This document shows positions 24,092-37,063 of a stretch of DNA of 64,000 nt, in pieces. Below the pieces are notes generated by a model. That model was not told the DNA's origin and did not search any database. It saw only the letters and a program-made list of their open reading frames with translations. The number at the start of each line of letters is the position of its first letter. The stretch's first letter is position 1. The DNA comes from Akanthomyces muscarius (Eukaryota; Ascomycota; Sordariomycetes; Hypocreales; Cordycipitaceae), in the NCBI RefSeq assembly GCF_028009165.1, contig NC_079245.1:3410001-3474000 (forward strand), written 5' to 3'. Both the position numbers and the translations under genes were made by a program.

Positions 24092-26600
24092 ACAGGCTCA
24101 TAGCCGTGGGTGAGTCGAGTGGCAAAGCTAGGACCAGGCGAGGCAGGGAGCCATGGACGGGAGCCGAGACGACGGTACGACGGACGGGCGGGAAGAACCA
24201 AGGCAGGTGTCGCGATATCGCGGCGTTGGGGAGTCTATTGGATCAAAGCTGTGGTCTCGCAACCTGGCTGGCTGACATGGGGTTGGGCGACGACGTGGCT
24301 TGGGGCGCTGTCACTGAGCGACCAGACAAGCAAAGGCTACCTATGCTGGTGGGAGCCGAAGTAGCGTCTGTAGTACGGTGATTTGTGTGTGACACGGCAG
24401 GGAAACGAAGCAGTTCAGTGAAGAACTGGTACGGGCCGACGAGAAGCCCACCGAGAGGACGCAGGGAGATGGGGGGAGGGCAAGACCAAGGCAGACGCCA
24501 GGAGCGGTGAATCGACAGACACGGGAGAAGATTCAAGATCAGCAAAGAACGAGGCACTCGTGGTTGGAGTTGAAGGTCGAGAAGGACGAGAAGCGTAAAG
24601 CAGAGCGGCGGCGTGTGGGGCGTGTCGCGGAGAGACAGGGCCAAACAAAGCTTGCCTTTTGCGGGCTGAAGAGCAGGAGCGGTACCACGCTGGAGAGGAC
24701 AGGGATTGGTGTCGGGTCGGGCTGATGTGGCGAGTAATGGGCCGTGGATGGCAAAAGGCGGCGCGCGAGGTTGCGATGCGGCGTACGGGTGTTTGCGCCA
24801 GCGGCCGGCCGCCAGGACGGAGCAGAGTGCGGCGGTACTTGTATGGTGGCAGCAAAGGCGGCGTGTAGACGGGCTGCAGGGCCAGCGGGTGTGTTGGGCA
24901 TGAATATGCAGAAAGGAGCAGGGCCCAGGGGGGGTGAGGAGAGGGACGGATACCTAGGTAGATGGCTGAATGGCCAGGAGAATCAAGAAGGAGGGGGGAG
25001 GCCAGGGACAGGCGGCGACGGCGGATGGCTGGGCTGGATGGCGGCCAGGAAGAGCTTTGGCTGGGTGGCAGTGGCAGAGGGGGAGGCGACACCACTCAGC
25101 ACAAGCAAGGCCAGGCCGACGAGAGGCTGACCTGACGGGGGTCACAATGGAGCAGAGGCCAGGGCAGCAACAGATCTGTGATGGACCGGGCGCGAGCGAG
25201 ATGGGTAGCTGTGCAGGCCAACTAGGCGGAAGAAGCGAGCAGCAGCTGCGTGAGATGCATGTACAATGCTGCAATGCAATGCCGTGCGTGGCTGAAAAGG
25301 TGGTTGCGGGTGCGCTGTGCTGGGTGGGCGCAAAAGAGCTGCAAGCTGTGCGATGTACTCCGTACTCCGTACTGAGTACAATGGTACAATGGTACAATGA
25401 TACAAGCGGGCGAAGGGGGCAAGCGGGCAATAATGCTCAAAAATGTACGGATAATAATGCGCTGTTTAGTCGGTACCTAGTACCGAGTAGGTACTGATAG
25501 TCCGGCTTTGTTCTGTGGTGGCTCGTGGCGGCGACGACAAAAGACGGTAAGCTGCTCGAGCTCGACTGCTGGAATATCGCTCGAGGTCGGACCCAAGGGC
25601 CCAAGGCTGCGGGTACCAGCTCCTCCAGGGGGTGGACCAGAGCCAGCTCTCCATCATTGACCCATGTCCACCGACCACCTGAGCTGTGCTCTTTGTCTCG
25701 TTCTGTTTTGTTTTTCTCCTTCTGGTCGCGCTGCGGGACGAGCTAACCAGTCGCCAGCCAGGTCGGGCAAGGGGCCCTCTGCCAGCAGACAAGGGTCATG
25801 GTGCATGGGCCAGCGGTGCTGGGCCTCGCCTCCGTGTTCAAGTCTGCATGGGGATTGTGGTTGGTAGCGGTAATGAAGAATGGGGAGGTGAGGGGCGAGC
25901 TAGCAGCGTGGGTTAAGAACTAGTTCAGGTTCCGTCATTGTTTTGAGGTCAAGTGGTGCTCGCTCTAGTAGTGATGGTGGGTGATGGTGGTGGTGGTGGT
26001 GGTGGTGGTGCGGGACAAGCAGAGGTACCGGTATTGACGAGCTATGGGCTAGCCTTCAGGCTGCAGAGCATGCACGGCCAACCGCATCTTGGGGGCACCA
26101 GGAAGGCGGATAGGGGAGCGAGGCGGCGATGGGGGATAAAGTGAGGTTGTACGTAGAAGAAAGGTGAAGCTGGGGATGTGAATCGTCTTTGCGTAGGCGG
26201 TGCTCGCCGTGGTGTTGTCCTGCAAACGGCAAGCGGGAAACAGGCAGGGCGCGCCCCGTCCAGCACCAAACAGGCTGGGCCAGCAGTCAGCAGCTACACC
26301 GACATCACGCACTGACAGGACAATGTGCCCACGCATACTGGTACGAGCACAATCCCACGGCTCGAGACTCCATCGCCAAGTCGCAAACTCTCTCGCAAAC
26401 CCATAATACATTCATCACACCAGTGGCTCGCTTCCCCGTACTCATCTCTCGACGACGTTTCTGCGCCGCTTAATTACTCCGGTGCTGGCCCCCATCCGGT
26501 GCTAGTCCCCGTTTGCCCTTCATTTCGGCGTCCACAAGATTACAACCTCTCGACTCCGCTCTTTTTATTTCAATACGCGTCTTGCGCCAACTTCAATTAC
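24092..26600. other. Upstream region of the Zn2Cys6 gene, GC-rich, no gene found
   Basis: Long, compositionally biased non-coding DNA with low-complexity pieces: tandem TACTCCGTAC at 25356-25371, a GTACAATG-type short repeat near 25378-25405, and a GGT trinucleotide run near 25986-26009. Open frames on both strands are short and unrelated. It may hold a long promoter or leader for the transcription factor. Confidence 0.5.
25986..26009. repeat. (GGT)n microsatellite
   Basis: About eight GGT units in non-coding DNA, preceded by imperfect GTGATGGTGG units. Confidence 0.85.
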
Positions 26601-29600
26601 GAGCTCATTTTCATGCCTGTACAATTTCCATCAGGTAGACCAGTACCCGCCGACCTCTCCATCCTCTTGCCCGGTATTTCTCTACCACGCAGCATGCTGT
26701 ACTTTCGCTGCCCAATGCCCACGCGATAGGCCTCCTCCTCGGCCAAGTGACAGGCAAGGCTACTGCTACTACTGGCAGCTGGCCATTGCAGTCAAGGATT
26801 GTCATTGGCTGAAAAGAACTAATAAACATGCCAGTGTCGGCAGTCGTTCCCAGCGCAGACGAAAACCACGCCAGCTGATAGGCGAGGGGGTCGGTGCAGA
26901 TGCCCCAGCCTGCCTCACATAGGCATTACCGAAGTCGACTTATAATTACGAATACCAGTATTGTACCTACTGGTACGGAGTACACGCACGGTAGTTATCA
27001 TTCAGTCGATGCTTGCAGGCTGCGGCGCATCTGTACTGTATGAGCACCTCATGACCAAACGCAAGGGCTTCAACGCAAGTCGGCAAGCAGCAAATGCCCC
27101 TAACCCATGGCCTATCCCTTGCCTTCATCAACATCATCATCTTGCTCCAGGCTACGGATATTCGTGCCAGTAATCTGCTTCTGCATCCACCCACATGCAG
27201 CCCACTGCCGCCCCCAGCCGTCTTTTGCTCTCGTGGCCTAGTGGCCTCTCATCACGCTGCGCTCGACTTGTGCTTGCGCCCTGGCACGCCTGACCAGCCA
27301 AACTTGACCAGCTGGGAAATATATCAGTGATGCAAGCTCTCTTTTCTCTCCAAGCTGTGCCAGCTTTTTAGCGTTGAGTGGCGTACATCCCTAGGCCCTT
27401 GCCCAGCCAGGGCCAGGCAGCCCGCTGCGGAGCGGAGCGAGGCGAGAAGCAAGGCGGTGGGTGTCATCATTAACACGGAGCCCACCCATGAGCCACCGTG
27501 GAGCTTCCAACTGGCACAGCGGCGCTGCAGTCAAGTTAGGTTGATCAACCCGCCGGAGAGGCCAGCCATCCGAATCGAATCCCCTCAACTGGCATGCAGC
27601 AAGCTAACTTAGCTTCCTCGTCCCGTCTGCTAGCTTCTGGGGGACGATGAGCAAGCACCACAGCTAGCTGGCTGAAAACGCCTCTTTACTGGCTGTGCCG
27701 TCCAGCTGCTATTCTCTACCCAGACTAAATACAACCCACAGACCAAAATACACCACGGCAAGACATGCCCGGCTTTCCAGAAAAGGGGTTTTGTGATTTC
27801 TTCATTCATCGCCGAGCTCCTTGCTCCTCAATCTCGCACACAGTCCCCACACCAGGGAACCTTGCACGACTTGCCAGCCCAGAGACACTCAGACACACCA
27901 AGCTCATCGTTCCGGCATGGCTAACGTGATCGACGCGGGTTTCCGCCCCATGGACTTGCTGCATGCCACTCAACCACTGTATTGGTACTCCGTACAGGGG
28001 CGCACCCGACGTCTCAGTGGTGATGTAAATTGTGATGACCACTGTCCATGATTCTCGACCCAGCGGCTCAACATCTCCTGGAAAACAGGCGACTGCTTTT
28101 GCCAACAAGATGATGGTGTAAATCAAGGAGTTCATCAGCGTTGCATTGATGACTTGGTCGGTCCAATAGCGTGCAGATCTTCCAAACACCACTCTGCGAA
28201 TGCTCCAGACTTTAGGCGATTGTCTCAATTGTTAGGAGCTTGGAAGCTTGCCCACACGTGGTTCTTACAATTGCTTCTCGAAACTAGAGCATCCTGCCAT
28301 CAATCCTTCGTCATCCCTCGCCTCATCGTCACCAGCCGGAACAAAACGCCGCCTACCGAATGTAGTCTTCTGCAGCTTTCAGGCATTGCTGCACTCATTG
28401 ACTTTTCCATCAAGGCCCTACTGGTATCCATAGTACCGCTCTACTTGTGATCCGGCGGAGCGACACCTTCAACGTGTTTCACTCGCCCTGGATAGTCACA
28501 CGCGATGTCTCGCCGCCACACTGTGGCATGTTTGCGACCTTTTATTTTGTCACTGACTGCTCCGTCCCTTGGCCCGCCTACTGGTAGCAATAATGCTCGG
28601 CTGTTCGCCGGCTTACCATGGACCCCCTTCTTCCTTCCACGATGAGATCTTGCTTCCCCAAATCGTACTGGTATTGCGCAGCTCAAACTGGTGCCGCATG
28701 AATCGCACTCAAACCCATCGGAACAGAACGAACCATTGGTATGTGGTACAGAGTGCCATTCGCCAACTGTTTCACTGCTCGAGTCGCACCACTAGTCCAG
28801 TGGCATGGCCGACGCCAACCCAAGGTTATTGGTTGGGGGGCTTTTACCACGTCTCTGGGACCAATGCAACCTTCCGCTCGGCGCTAGACAAACTCGGTAC
28901 AAGGCCTCTTGCACAAGGAGTCTCCAGCCTGAATATTTATCCCCAAGTTGACCCGGGGGCAACGGGGAAACGAGCTGCCGCTATGGTGATTTATTAGTAG
29001 CATCCAACTTGCCTACAAGCTGTTGTTCCCCCTCTCAGCTCTGGTGGCATGACATACCGTTGAGCCGCCAAAAAGCCTTGAACTGCTCGATGTGAGGGTC
29101 AATGAAATCAAAATGGGCCACTATGCCAAAAGATCTTACCCAATAGACACGCACAAACTTGTATCCAGACACCATTTGCCCTTTTGTCCCGCTATTGGAC
29201 CGCCGGACCATTCGCATCCGAGCCCACTATGTCTCTTAACACGACCAGCGTGGCTGAATGGCTGGGTTCCCAGCACAGAATGACGCTCCTCGTCACTTCT
29301 CGACAATTGCTGGCCCTAGAGATCTGCCGAGTCCCACCTTCACAACAGGCATTGATTGCCCTTTCTGACTCGGCCCCGCCAGTGCCTGCATCGGCCAGAA
29401 CCGTCATAATCTCCAATCCCCTCAGCGTTTCCAGAACAGCGGTACGGGTCTCATTATGCTCCATAGCGCTAATACCTTGTGCAAATCTTGACAGATTACA
29501 GTCATGTAGCCTGCCCAGTCGATTCAAGGCAAATGGACAGACTCGGGCTACGATCTACTGGTGAGGACCCTGATTTTGGTTTCGGAACCCAGAACTTACC

Positions 29601-32600
29601 ACTGATAAGCAGGTTGAATCACGCGACTAGGCCCTGGTCTGCCAACGCTAACAGCGCTGACAACTCTACCGTCTGGCTCCGCTCATGCTTTTTGACATTG
29701 GACAGTGGAAACTTCGACACGCGTACTTAGATGTAGGCGCTCGGGGACCAGCCCGCTCGTGCCGGGAACCCTCAAAATGGTATCAGTACTGATGCTCCTC
29801 ACGCTCAGCGAGGCTTCGTTATTTAGATGAACTTTGTGTCATGATGCGATTGCGTACTTTTAGAGTGCGGGCCGGGCCTAGAATCCCCATGCAGTGGCTT
29901 GCATAACAGTGGGAAATACGGGCTCGAGCTACCATGGCCTTGTAGGATGTCAATGGCAATCTTGCAATACATAATCTACTGCGTACTTTAGAAGCTTACG
30001 CTGGCGACAGGCACCAAATGTTGTCTTACGCAAACTATGTTTCTGCAGCACCAAAGACACACGCCTGGGATACGCCGGGCGCTACCGGCGGCGCCGCTAA
30101 AGTTTCAACTTTACGGATGCGACAGGCTTGGGCGACGTCTACGATGATCTCGGCAACGGTCGTTGCCGGCCATGCCTGCGAACAAAGACAGATAGCGGCA
30201 AACAGAACAACTGGTCTGACACTGCGCTGGCTCGTGCATATCGATTTACCCCTTCACCGTATCCAGAGATTGGTCTCGCCCAAGTGAACGAACGCGCATT
30301 GCTGGGATTGCAGCCGGGCTGGCAGCTGGGTAGGAAAGGGCTGCAAGACCCGATACCGACAAGTCTACTAATCGTAGTGGTGGATGACGATGTAAGTATC
30401 GATGCCCAAGCAGCACCGCGGTCTCGCCTAGAGCAGCTTTTTCGTCAGCCTCTGAGTTTATCAGTTTGACCGCGCCAGCCTGACGGACTATAAGCCATGA
30501 TCGCCCGGAAGGACCTCCCCGGTAGATGAAAATGCATAATGCATGCCAAAAAAAAAAGCGATGCATGACGCTGGGGCCAACTGCAGCGCGCGATGGCTGA
30601 CATGGACGATGTCATCTGCGGAGGTCTACCCCATACACATTCGGTGCCTGACCCAGCGCTGTGGAAAGAGGAAACGGGAGGCAGCCACCATGCCGGATTG
30701 CTAACAATAGATTGGCAAGTTTGTCTTGGCATTGCTACTGTTTGCTGTGCTTTCTTGTACAACACGAGAAGCAAATCTTCGATATGCCCCCGGCCTAGAC
30801 ATTGTTATTTCAGAAGCGAGCCAAGTGTCTCAGACAGGTTCTATGGCATAGTTACTTACTGATACCTCATTCGACAAAACGGTCGCCCAAAAGCAAAACC
30901 ACCAAAAGTCATCTCACGACAAAACTGAACTACAATTTCAAATTTTCGAACCAAGTTTAGATACAAACAACTGGTGTGAACCAGCCTGGCGGAAGCCCCG
31001 TTTTCGGGGGACGCCGCTGAACATCCATTGCTGGTCAGCCCGAGGCCATGAATCCTTGCATCTGGCTTGGAGTGGCGGTTTCCACAAAGTCGTTCTGTCA
31101 TAATTCAAAAACGAGTTTGCGACATGTATTCTCCGATTGATCACTGATGAAGGAATTTTCAGGATCGCGCACCGCGCTCCCCCAAGACCAAAGACGACTC
31201 TTCTCTCTTCCCACACTGGAACAGCACGCGGCCCCAGAGCAGTAATCCCAAAAAGGAATTATACCGCGCTGCAGCAGGATTCAGACTGGTGGAGTGCAGG
31301 CAAGCCTACTTGCAAGAACGCAAACGAGGAGCGTTTCATTACTTGCGGCGTCGTTGAAAATAAAAGCAAATATCGCGACTCCCTCGTTCTGCACAGTGGC
31401 TCTAAATTGCTCGTCGTACGGTCCGCAAATCCTACGGCGGGGCTTCAGCCAATGGATGAGCAAGTCGCAAGTCACGGTCCTGTGCAGAGCAGTCTTGTTA
31501 CTTTGATCCCGAGCAAAAGCAACGTCCAAGACCGTGCTCTGCAGATTGCGGTTATACGCAGCATATCCGGAGCGACCACGTTGCGAGAGTCGCCAGCACA
31601 ACATGCATGCATGTGGGCTAGACAAGTGCCAAGCCACGCCACAGGGCCCGTTCCTGACAGGCGATGCGGAGAAGAGTAACGAATGGAGACCCGAAAGCAC
31701 ACGCAAAAGGAACTAGACAAAGTACAAAAAAGAAAGCATACTCATTGCATGCGCAAGCTCGCTGGGAAGAGTCTTGCTGTCGGACACCAACAGGCAAGGC
31801 CTGAACCTAGCCATATGTGACTAGTAACATTTAATTTGCACAGTATGGAAACCACGAGTCGGCGCCTTCTATGAGCGGACAGCTGGCCAGAGCAAAACTG
31901 ATACATCACGGAAAGATCATAACCCAAGCACTCGAATGGTGGACGCAGAGACGCATTTAGCACCTCGTCCTAAAAGCACATGACTCCAGTCATATGCACC
32001 ATGTCAGACTGTGTGTGTTTGAAAAGTGGACATTTTTAAGCGCACTGTTGGTATTTTTTTTCTTTTCCCTCTTTGCGGGATCAACTAACAAGCTTGAACC
32101 CCTCGGATACATACTGGTTCGATGTTGGACCAACAAAAGCAAGCAGAAGCCAATCGCCTGATTGAGTAGAGCCCCGCGGTGCTTTGCCTTTCCCGGTTTC
32201 CCCTAACTCCTGCGCTTACTAACTTGTTTCTTTTCTGCTGCAACATACTGTGCCAGAACGACTGTCCGCCCGCTTCATTTTAAGTGCGCGGCTGCCCCTC
32301 TTTCGACCCTGGCCATCATGGCGGGGCGCAAGACTTTTCAGCAAGACACAGGCCGGAAGCCTCGCGCGACGCCCATGGTTCTGCTGGATGATGCTTATTA
32401 CTCACTGTCTCCAAGTTTACCGGACATGGCAATGCGATGGCGGCAGGAGCGGAGAGTCGCTCAATCAAGCACCTGGCTGTCGCCGGGCCGTCCCCGGCGC
32501 AGGGTTGCGACATGATAAATGACCGCGGCCAGCCATGCCCACTAGCCCACTTACCCAGCAAAGTTTGGGCTGTCCGAAAGATGACATGTATGAGAGACTT

Positions 32601-34361
32601 GCAGATGTCTTGCCTCAAAGCCTCGAAGTAGAGGAGGGCTTGTTCAAGAAAGCCCGTGCGGCGCCTTGGCTCACAGCCAAGTTGTCGCCTTTTAAGACGA
32701 GGCGCAACGGCTGGCAGGTCACTTGACTCAGCTTCTGCCCAGGGCTTTGCGTTGACTTGGCCGGCACTGATGAGCCGGCGCCTAAAGATCCCTTTTGCGG
32801 GCTATTAATCCTGGTCGTCCAGGAGGCCAAAGATCAAATGCGCGGCCGTCTTAGCCGATTCCTCGACAGCCTCACAACCCATCACAGTGGAACCTCCTTG
32901 TCAATATCGTCCCGCTCATCTGGTAAAAGCTCAAAGGCTCCTTTGAGTCTTGTTCATGGGGGCAGACACCCCTTGCCCTGCAGCCTGGTTCATTGTTTGT
33001 GGCGTCGAAAGTCTGAGGCGGACTCTTCTAAGTAGTATCCGGCGCGCATGGATGCGAAAGAAAAGCTGACATAATAGGCGATTCGACGCCCTGATAATTG
33101 CTTGACTGATAAGAGCTCCGTCGGATTCGTTCACGTGGCCGAAAGAAACACATGACGCGGCAATGTTAAAACTGCCGTCGCGGGGTGCCGATATATCTTC
33201 GAGTTGGTATAGTCGAGGCAATGTTCGTCATTGTTTGTGTGAGCTGCAGTCCAAGCTCTTGGGTGTTCTCGGACTGTCAAGTGCTATTCTCAAAATTACT
33301 CGGTCATGCCGCGCCATCTTTGTAACATGTACGCTCATCGCCGGCAAAGGTCAGGGCTGTCATTTATGTCATGACTGTTTCGTAGCACAAATTCGACGCG
33401 GGGCGCACTCTGCCTATTCTGTGTATCTACGGCAGTCACTGCGCTCACTAGAGCAGCGCCGAGAATTTTGCAAGGTGTTTATTTGACATGATCATGACTG
33501 GAGGAGACTAGAGCATGTCTGCTGAGCATTAACAATGCGGAGTCATCATTTGATTTCGATTCTAACAGTTGGTTGCAGTGCGATACACCTGTAGCTCGCA
33601 GCACAAGCACCGAGGACAAGTTCTGTTATCAATCGTCTTTATTATGCATAAACGGCCGTCAGTCCCTTTGTCGATGCAGCATCGGCATGTGAAGTCGGGG
33701 GCGCCGCTGTCTGATGCATGCTGCAGAGCACAGGCCATACCGCTGCAATGTCTCGACCGGTTGCGCCCAATGGTACCGGGCAGATTCTGACCGGAGATTG
33801 CACCGGATACAGGGCTCTTTGTCGTGGGTATACGTGTATACCGTAGAAGGACAAGTGAGAATGCAGGCTTTTCATCGCAAGACAGAGACAATGAAGCTAT
33901 ACAAAGTGGCTTCGGCTTCCTCTCCGACCGGCCACGCCGATGGTGAAATGCATCGGCCAATGTTCTCAGACATTTCCAACATGGCTTGCAGCCTTGTACA
34001 GAAAATCACTCGCGTCTCGTGCAGGAGTGAGGGGTGGGCAGCGGCCAAAGCTCGGAATCGCCTCGAGCACGCAATCACAATGCGGCAGCCTTGTGTCTGA
34101 AAAAAAAAAGGTGCGTGCAGCATCAATCTTGAGACCGGCAAAGTACATGCAAGCTCTTCCGAGACGGTGCAATAGCCGCAGCTGATGTCCGAGCCACGTC
34201 GCGTAGGAAAAGCCACACCGGCCCGATTTCCCATGGAAAAGCGCTGGTCGACAATGGCTAGGTAGAGGTGCTGCGATTCATCATCTCCCTTGTACGCCGT
34301 GCAACTTTGCTTTTTTTTCAGAGCAAAGCGAATTTTCTGCCAATGCGGGTGACAAGATGCA
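26601..34361. other. Gene-poor region of about 7.8 kb
   Basis: No open frame longer than 181 codons, no recognisable protein family, no coherent splice structure, no tRNA. Base composition looks mixed rather than strongly AT-rich, so heavy RIP is not evident. The palindromic motifs TACTGGTA (26968-26975), TACGGAGTA (26974-26982) and TACTCCGTA (27986-27994) occur here. It could hold non-coding RNA, decayed repeats or only spacer; nothing decides between these. Confidence 0.5.
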
Positions 34362-35164
34362 TCAGGACTCTGCCTGTCTTGGGCTTCCGACCCTACGTCT
34401 CTTGGATCGCCTCTTCACCTGCGATGGGCGCGGGATGCCGTCCAGTGATCCGACGGTGCCCGTGAGAATTTGCTTGTTCCTCGGGGGGTGCATCGACGCC
34501 GCCGTGCCCTCTGGCTCGACGCCCTCTGTAAAGACCATGTCGCCCCTTTTGCCAAGGACGTCACGGCCGGCCTCCTCGAGCAGGATGCCAAACGCCAGCA
34601 GCGCCGTCTCGTCCATGCTGGCCTCGTCGACGTTGTGGATCTGCGCCGTCGCGCTGCCCCGACCGCGCCGCATGCGCCCGTAGAATCGTCCAGCGTAGCC
34701 GTGGACCGCCTTGAGCAGGTCGCTCTCGGGCAGGACGCCGTGGCGGCCGCCGTGGCGGCCGCCGTGGGGGAGATGCCTCTCATTTGCGTAGTAGATGTCG
34801 TGCTCGGCGTACCGCGCCGGGGCGTCCTTGCGACGGAAGAGCACCTCGTCTGGCCCATAATTTGCTTCGCGGAGAGAGTGCTTGGCGACGGAGGGAGGTC
34901 TGCTGCCGCCTTCGCCGCCCTTGCTTAGGTCGTGGTGATGTGAGAGTCTGCCTGGAGAGCGGCGTCAGCATTGCGGCGCTCGCAGGCTGAGTTGTGAAAG
35001 AAGAGGAACTCACCAGCGACAGCATCGTAAACAGTGGCAATGCGGCGCTTGCCGCGATTTGTTTCGGCCTGATGCAAGTCGTGTAGCGTGTCGACAGCAG
35101 GTGCTTGGGAGGTGTCAAAATCTGGCGTTTGCTGGCGCCTCAAGGGTTCGTCCTCAGAGTCCAT
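34362..35164 (-). CDS. Hypothetical protein, probably nuclear
   Basis: 246 aa from minus-strand exons 35164-35014 and 34951-34362, joined across a GTGAGT...CTCCAG intron. I do not recognise the family. The N-terminus is acidic (MDSEDEPLRRQQTPDF). The middle has a readable conserved-looking block (YGPDEVLFRRKDAPARYAEH, DIYYANERHLP, LPESDLLKAVHGYAGRFYG, MDETALLAFGILLEEAGRDV), apparently helical. The C-terminus has a basic run (KRRSKRRRVG) suitable as a nuclear localisation signal. A short HGGRHGGRHG repeat sits in a loop. It is divergently transcribed from the CSA-like gene with 301 bp between start codons. The intron, the maintained frame and GC-rich third positions support a real gene; function unknown. 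Confidence 0.75.
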
Positions 35165-35465
35165 CGCTCTTGCACGCCAAATGTAGATGACAGAGTGAGT
35201 GTGAGAACAAAAGCGGAATATTGAGTACTTTACTTCACAGCATGTTGGTTATTGTGTATCCGTGAAACATTATTGAATGTGCAAGTTCTCAGTGAAGGGA
35301 TTGCGGCGAGAGTGGTAGCGACGACCCACTGTATATAAACAGCGCTCTTTGGTGGTCGCGTCTGCCTGGCGTGGCGCCTGTCGTTCCCATCTCATCGACT
35401 CTCATCGAGCATCCGGATAAATAGCATCAAACTCGACAGCCATCGCTGTCGTAAGAATCAAATGA
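35165..35465. promoter_or_regulatory. Bidirectional promoter between the hypothetical gene and the CSA-like gene
   Basis: Only 301 bp separate the two divergent start codons, so promoter elements must be shared or interleaved. A TATA-like TATATAAAC lies around 35332. No other defined site was identified. Confidence 0.55.
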
Positions 35466-36938
35466 ATGCAGACTCGTCTTCTCGCGCGTGAGACTGGCGA
35501 TCTCCAGCCCCAGGAGTTTGCCCGCAGCCTCGCCAGCGACCTCATCCGCACCTTTGCGCCCGCACCCCAGCACCGCTTCAATGGCGAGATTCTAGCCTCG
35601 CAAGGGTCGACAAGCAGCGGCCCCTCCTCCGTTGTCGAAGAGAGGGCGCACAATATCCGCGCGCATGGCGCCGGTGTCAGCGCTCTTGATGTCGACAAGT
35701 TTGACGGGCGCCTCATGATCTCAGGTGGTGCTGACGGATCCATCAAGATCTGGGACTTGGAGAGCGCGCCGAGCCCTCACAGGCTGCACACGTTCAAGCC
35801 GGCACTTTCGATTGCGCGCTCGACACAAGAAGCGCGTAGCAGCACCAACAGGGGCCACAGCCACGGCGTCACGCATCTGGCATTCTACCCCTTCGACTCG
35901 GGTGCGTTCCTCTCCAGCTCGTACGACAAGACGCTGAAGCTGTGGTCAACACCGCGCGCAGCCTTGTCCGCCGAATTTCCCTTGAATGCTACGATTTACT
36001 CGCATGCGACGAGTCCCATAGCAGATCATCTGCTCGTAGCGTGTGCTACGCAGCACTCCAATGTGCGGCTGGTCGACCTCAAATCCGGCGCCGCGGTGCA
36101 GGCGCTTGTTGCACACGGAGGGCCTGTCCTCAGCACGGTCTGGAGCCCGCAGCATGAGCACATCCTCGCTAGCGGGCATGCGGATGGAAAAGTGCGTGTG
36201 TGGGACATTCGCCGCGCAGGCGGCGTTGTCGCTCAACTCGACCAAGAGGATTCGCTCGGCGTTGTGCATCGCTTCACTCTGGCGGCGGCGAATGGTGCAG
36301 ACTGGAGCCGTCAACCGCATTTCCGCGCGTCATCTCAAGCTCACGATGAAGCGGTCAACGGAATCAAATGGACAGACGATGGCAGATACATTGTCACATC
36401 AGGCTTGGACCGCAAGATTCGGGTTTGGGATGCCGACACGGGCGCAAATACTCTCGCCAGCTTTGGATCACTCATACAGAATCAGCACCCCAAAACAGCA
36501 AATATGCTCCTGTCGCCATCAGGTCTCTGCAGCACTGGTGATGTCCTCGTTTGGGCCAACGACCAGGAGATGCTGGTGCTCAACATGCACGACGGTAACG
36601 TCATAACGCGACTTCGTACCCCCGGCGTCACGAACCCTGTTGGTCCGCGCAGCGCCGAGATTGGCAGAAACCGAATCACCACCATGGCGTGGCGGGGCGC
36701 TGGTGGAAGCGGCTGTCGCGCACTTGGGCCCGTCATGGGTGGCGCCCAATCGCTAGGTACAATCTACAGTGCTCACTTGGACGGGCATATACGTGTCTGG
36801 ATGATGACGATTCCAGGACCTGACGATGTTGACGATTTTGAAGAGGTGGACAAAAATGAAGAGGTCCGCGCACGTAAGCGGAAGGCCGTGGACGATGCAT
36901 ACAAGAGCCTCATGGGAAAGAATATTACATTCACATGA
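35466..36938 (+). CDS. ERCC8: WD40 protein, CSA/ERCC8-like (transcription-coupled repair)
   Basis: 490 aa, intronless. CSA is the substrate-recognition WD40 subunit of a CUL4-DDB1 ubiquitin ligase acting on stalled RNA polymerase II during transcription-coupled nucleotide excision repair. Supporting segments are the N-terminal helix region before the propeller, AHGAGVSALDVDKFDGRLMI, SGGADGSIKIWDLES, GVTHLAFYPFDSGAFLSSSY, DKTLKLWSTP, HILASGHADGKVRVWDIRRA and YIVTSGLDRKIRVWDADTG. The order and the linker before the AHDEAVNGIKW repeat fit CSA. It ends with an acidic/basic tail typical of fungal homologs. A generic WD40 protein is the main alternative. The stop is only 125 bp from the ATG5 stop on the other strand, so 3' ends probably overlap. 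Confidence 0.82.
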   Translation: MQTRLLARETGDLQPQEFARSLASDLIRTFAPAPQHRFNGEILASQGSTSSGPSSVVEERAHNIRAHGAGVSALDVDKFDGRLMISGGADGSIKIWDLESAPSPHRLHTFKPALSIARSTQEARSSTNRGHSHGVTHLAFYPFDSGAFLSSSYDKTLKLWSTPRAALSAEFPLNATIYSHATSPIADHLLVACATQHSNVRLVDLKSGAAVQALVAHGGPVLSTVWSPQHEHILASGHADGKVRVWDIRRAGGVVAQLDQEDSLGVVHRFTLAAANGADWSRQPHFRASSQAHDEAVNGIKWTDDGRYIVTSGLDRKIRVWDADTGANTLASFGSLIQNQHPKTANMLLSPSGLCSTGDVLVWANDQEMLVLNMHDGNVITRLRTPGVTNPVGPRSAEIGRNRITTMAWRGAGGSGCRALGPVMGGAQSLGTIYSAHLDGHIRVWMMTIPGPDDVDDFEEVDKNEEVRARKRKAVDDAYKSLMGKNITFT

Positions 36939-37063
36939 TTAGGACGCAACACTGCACTTCCAGACTCGCGTGTAGAAAGAAATATAAATATAAATGCCAA
37001 ACTCCATCCCGCTATGTGCGTGCCGTGTAGATACACCAACTCAAACAACTCGATGATGATATA

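Noticed and set aside
26601..34361. RIP-mutated transposon
   Set aside because: No strong AT bias, no TpA excess obvious to the eye, and no recognisable reverse transcriptase or transposase fragments.
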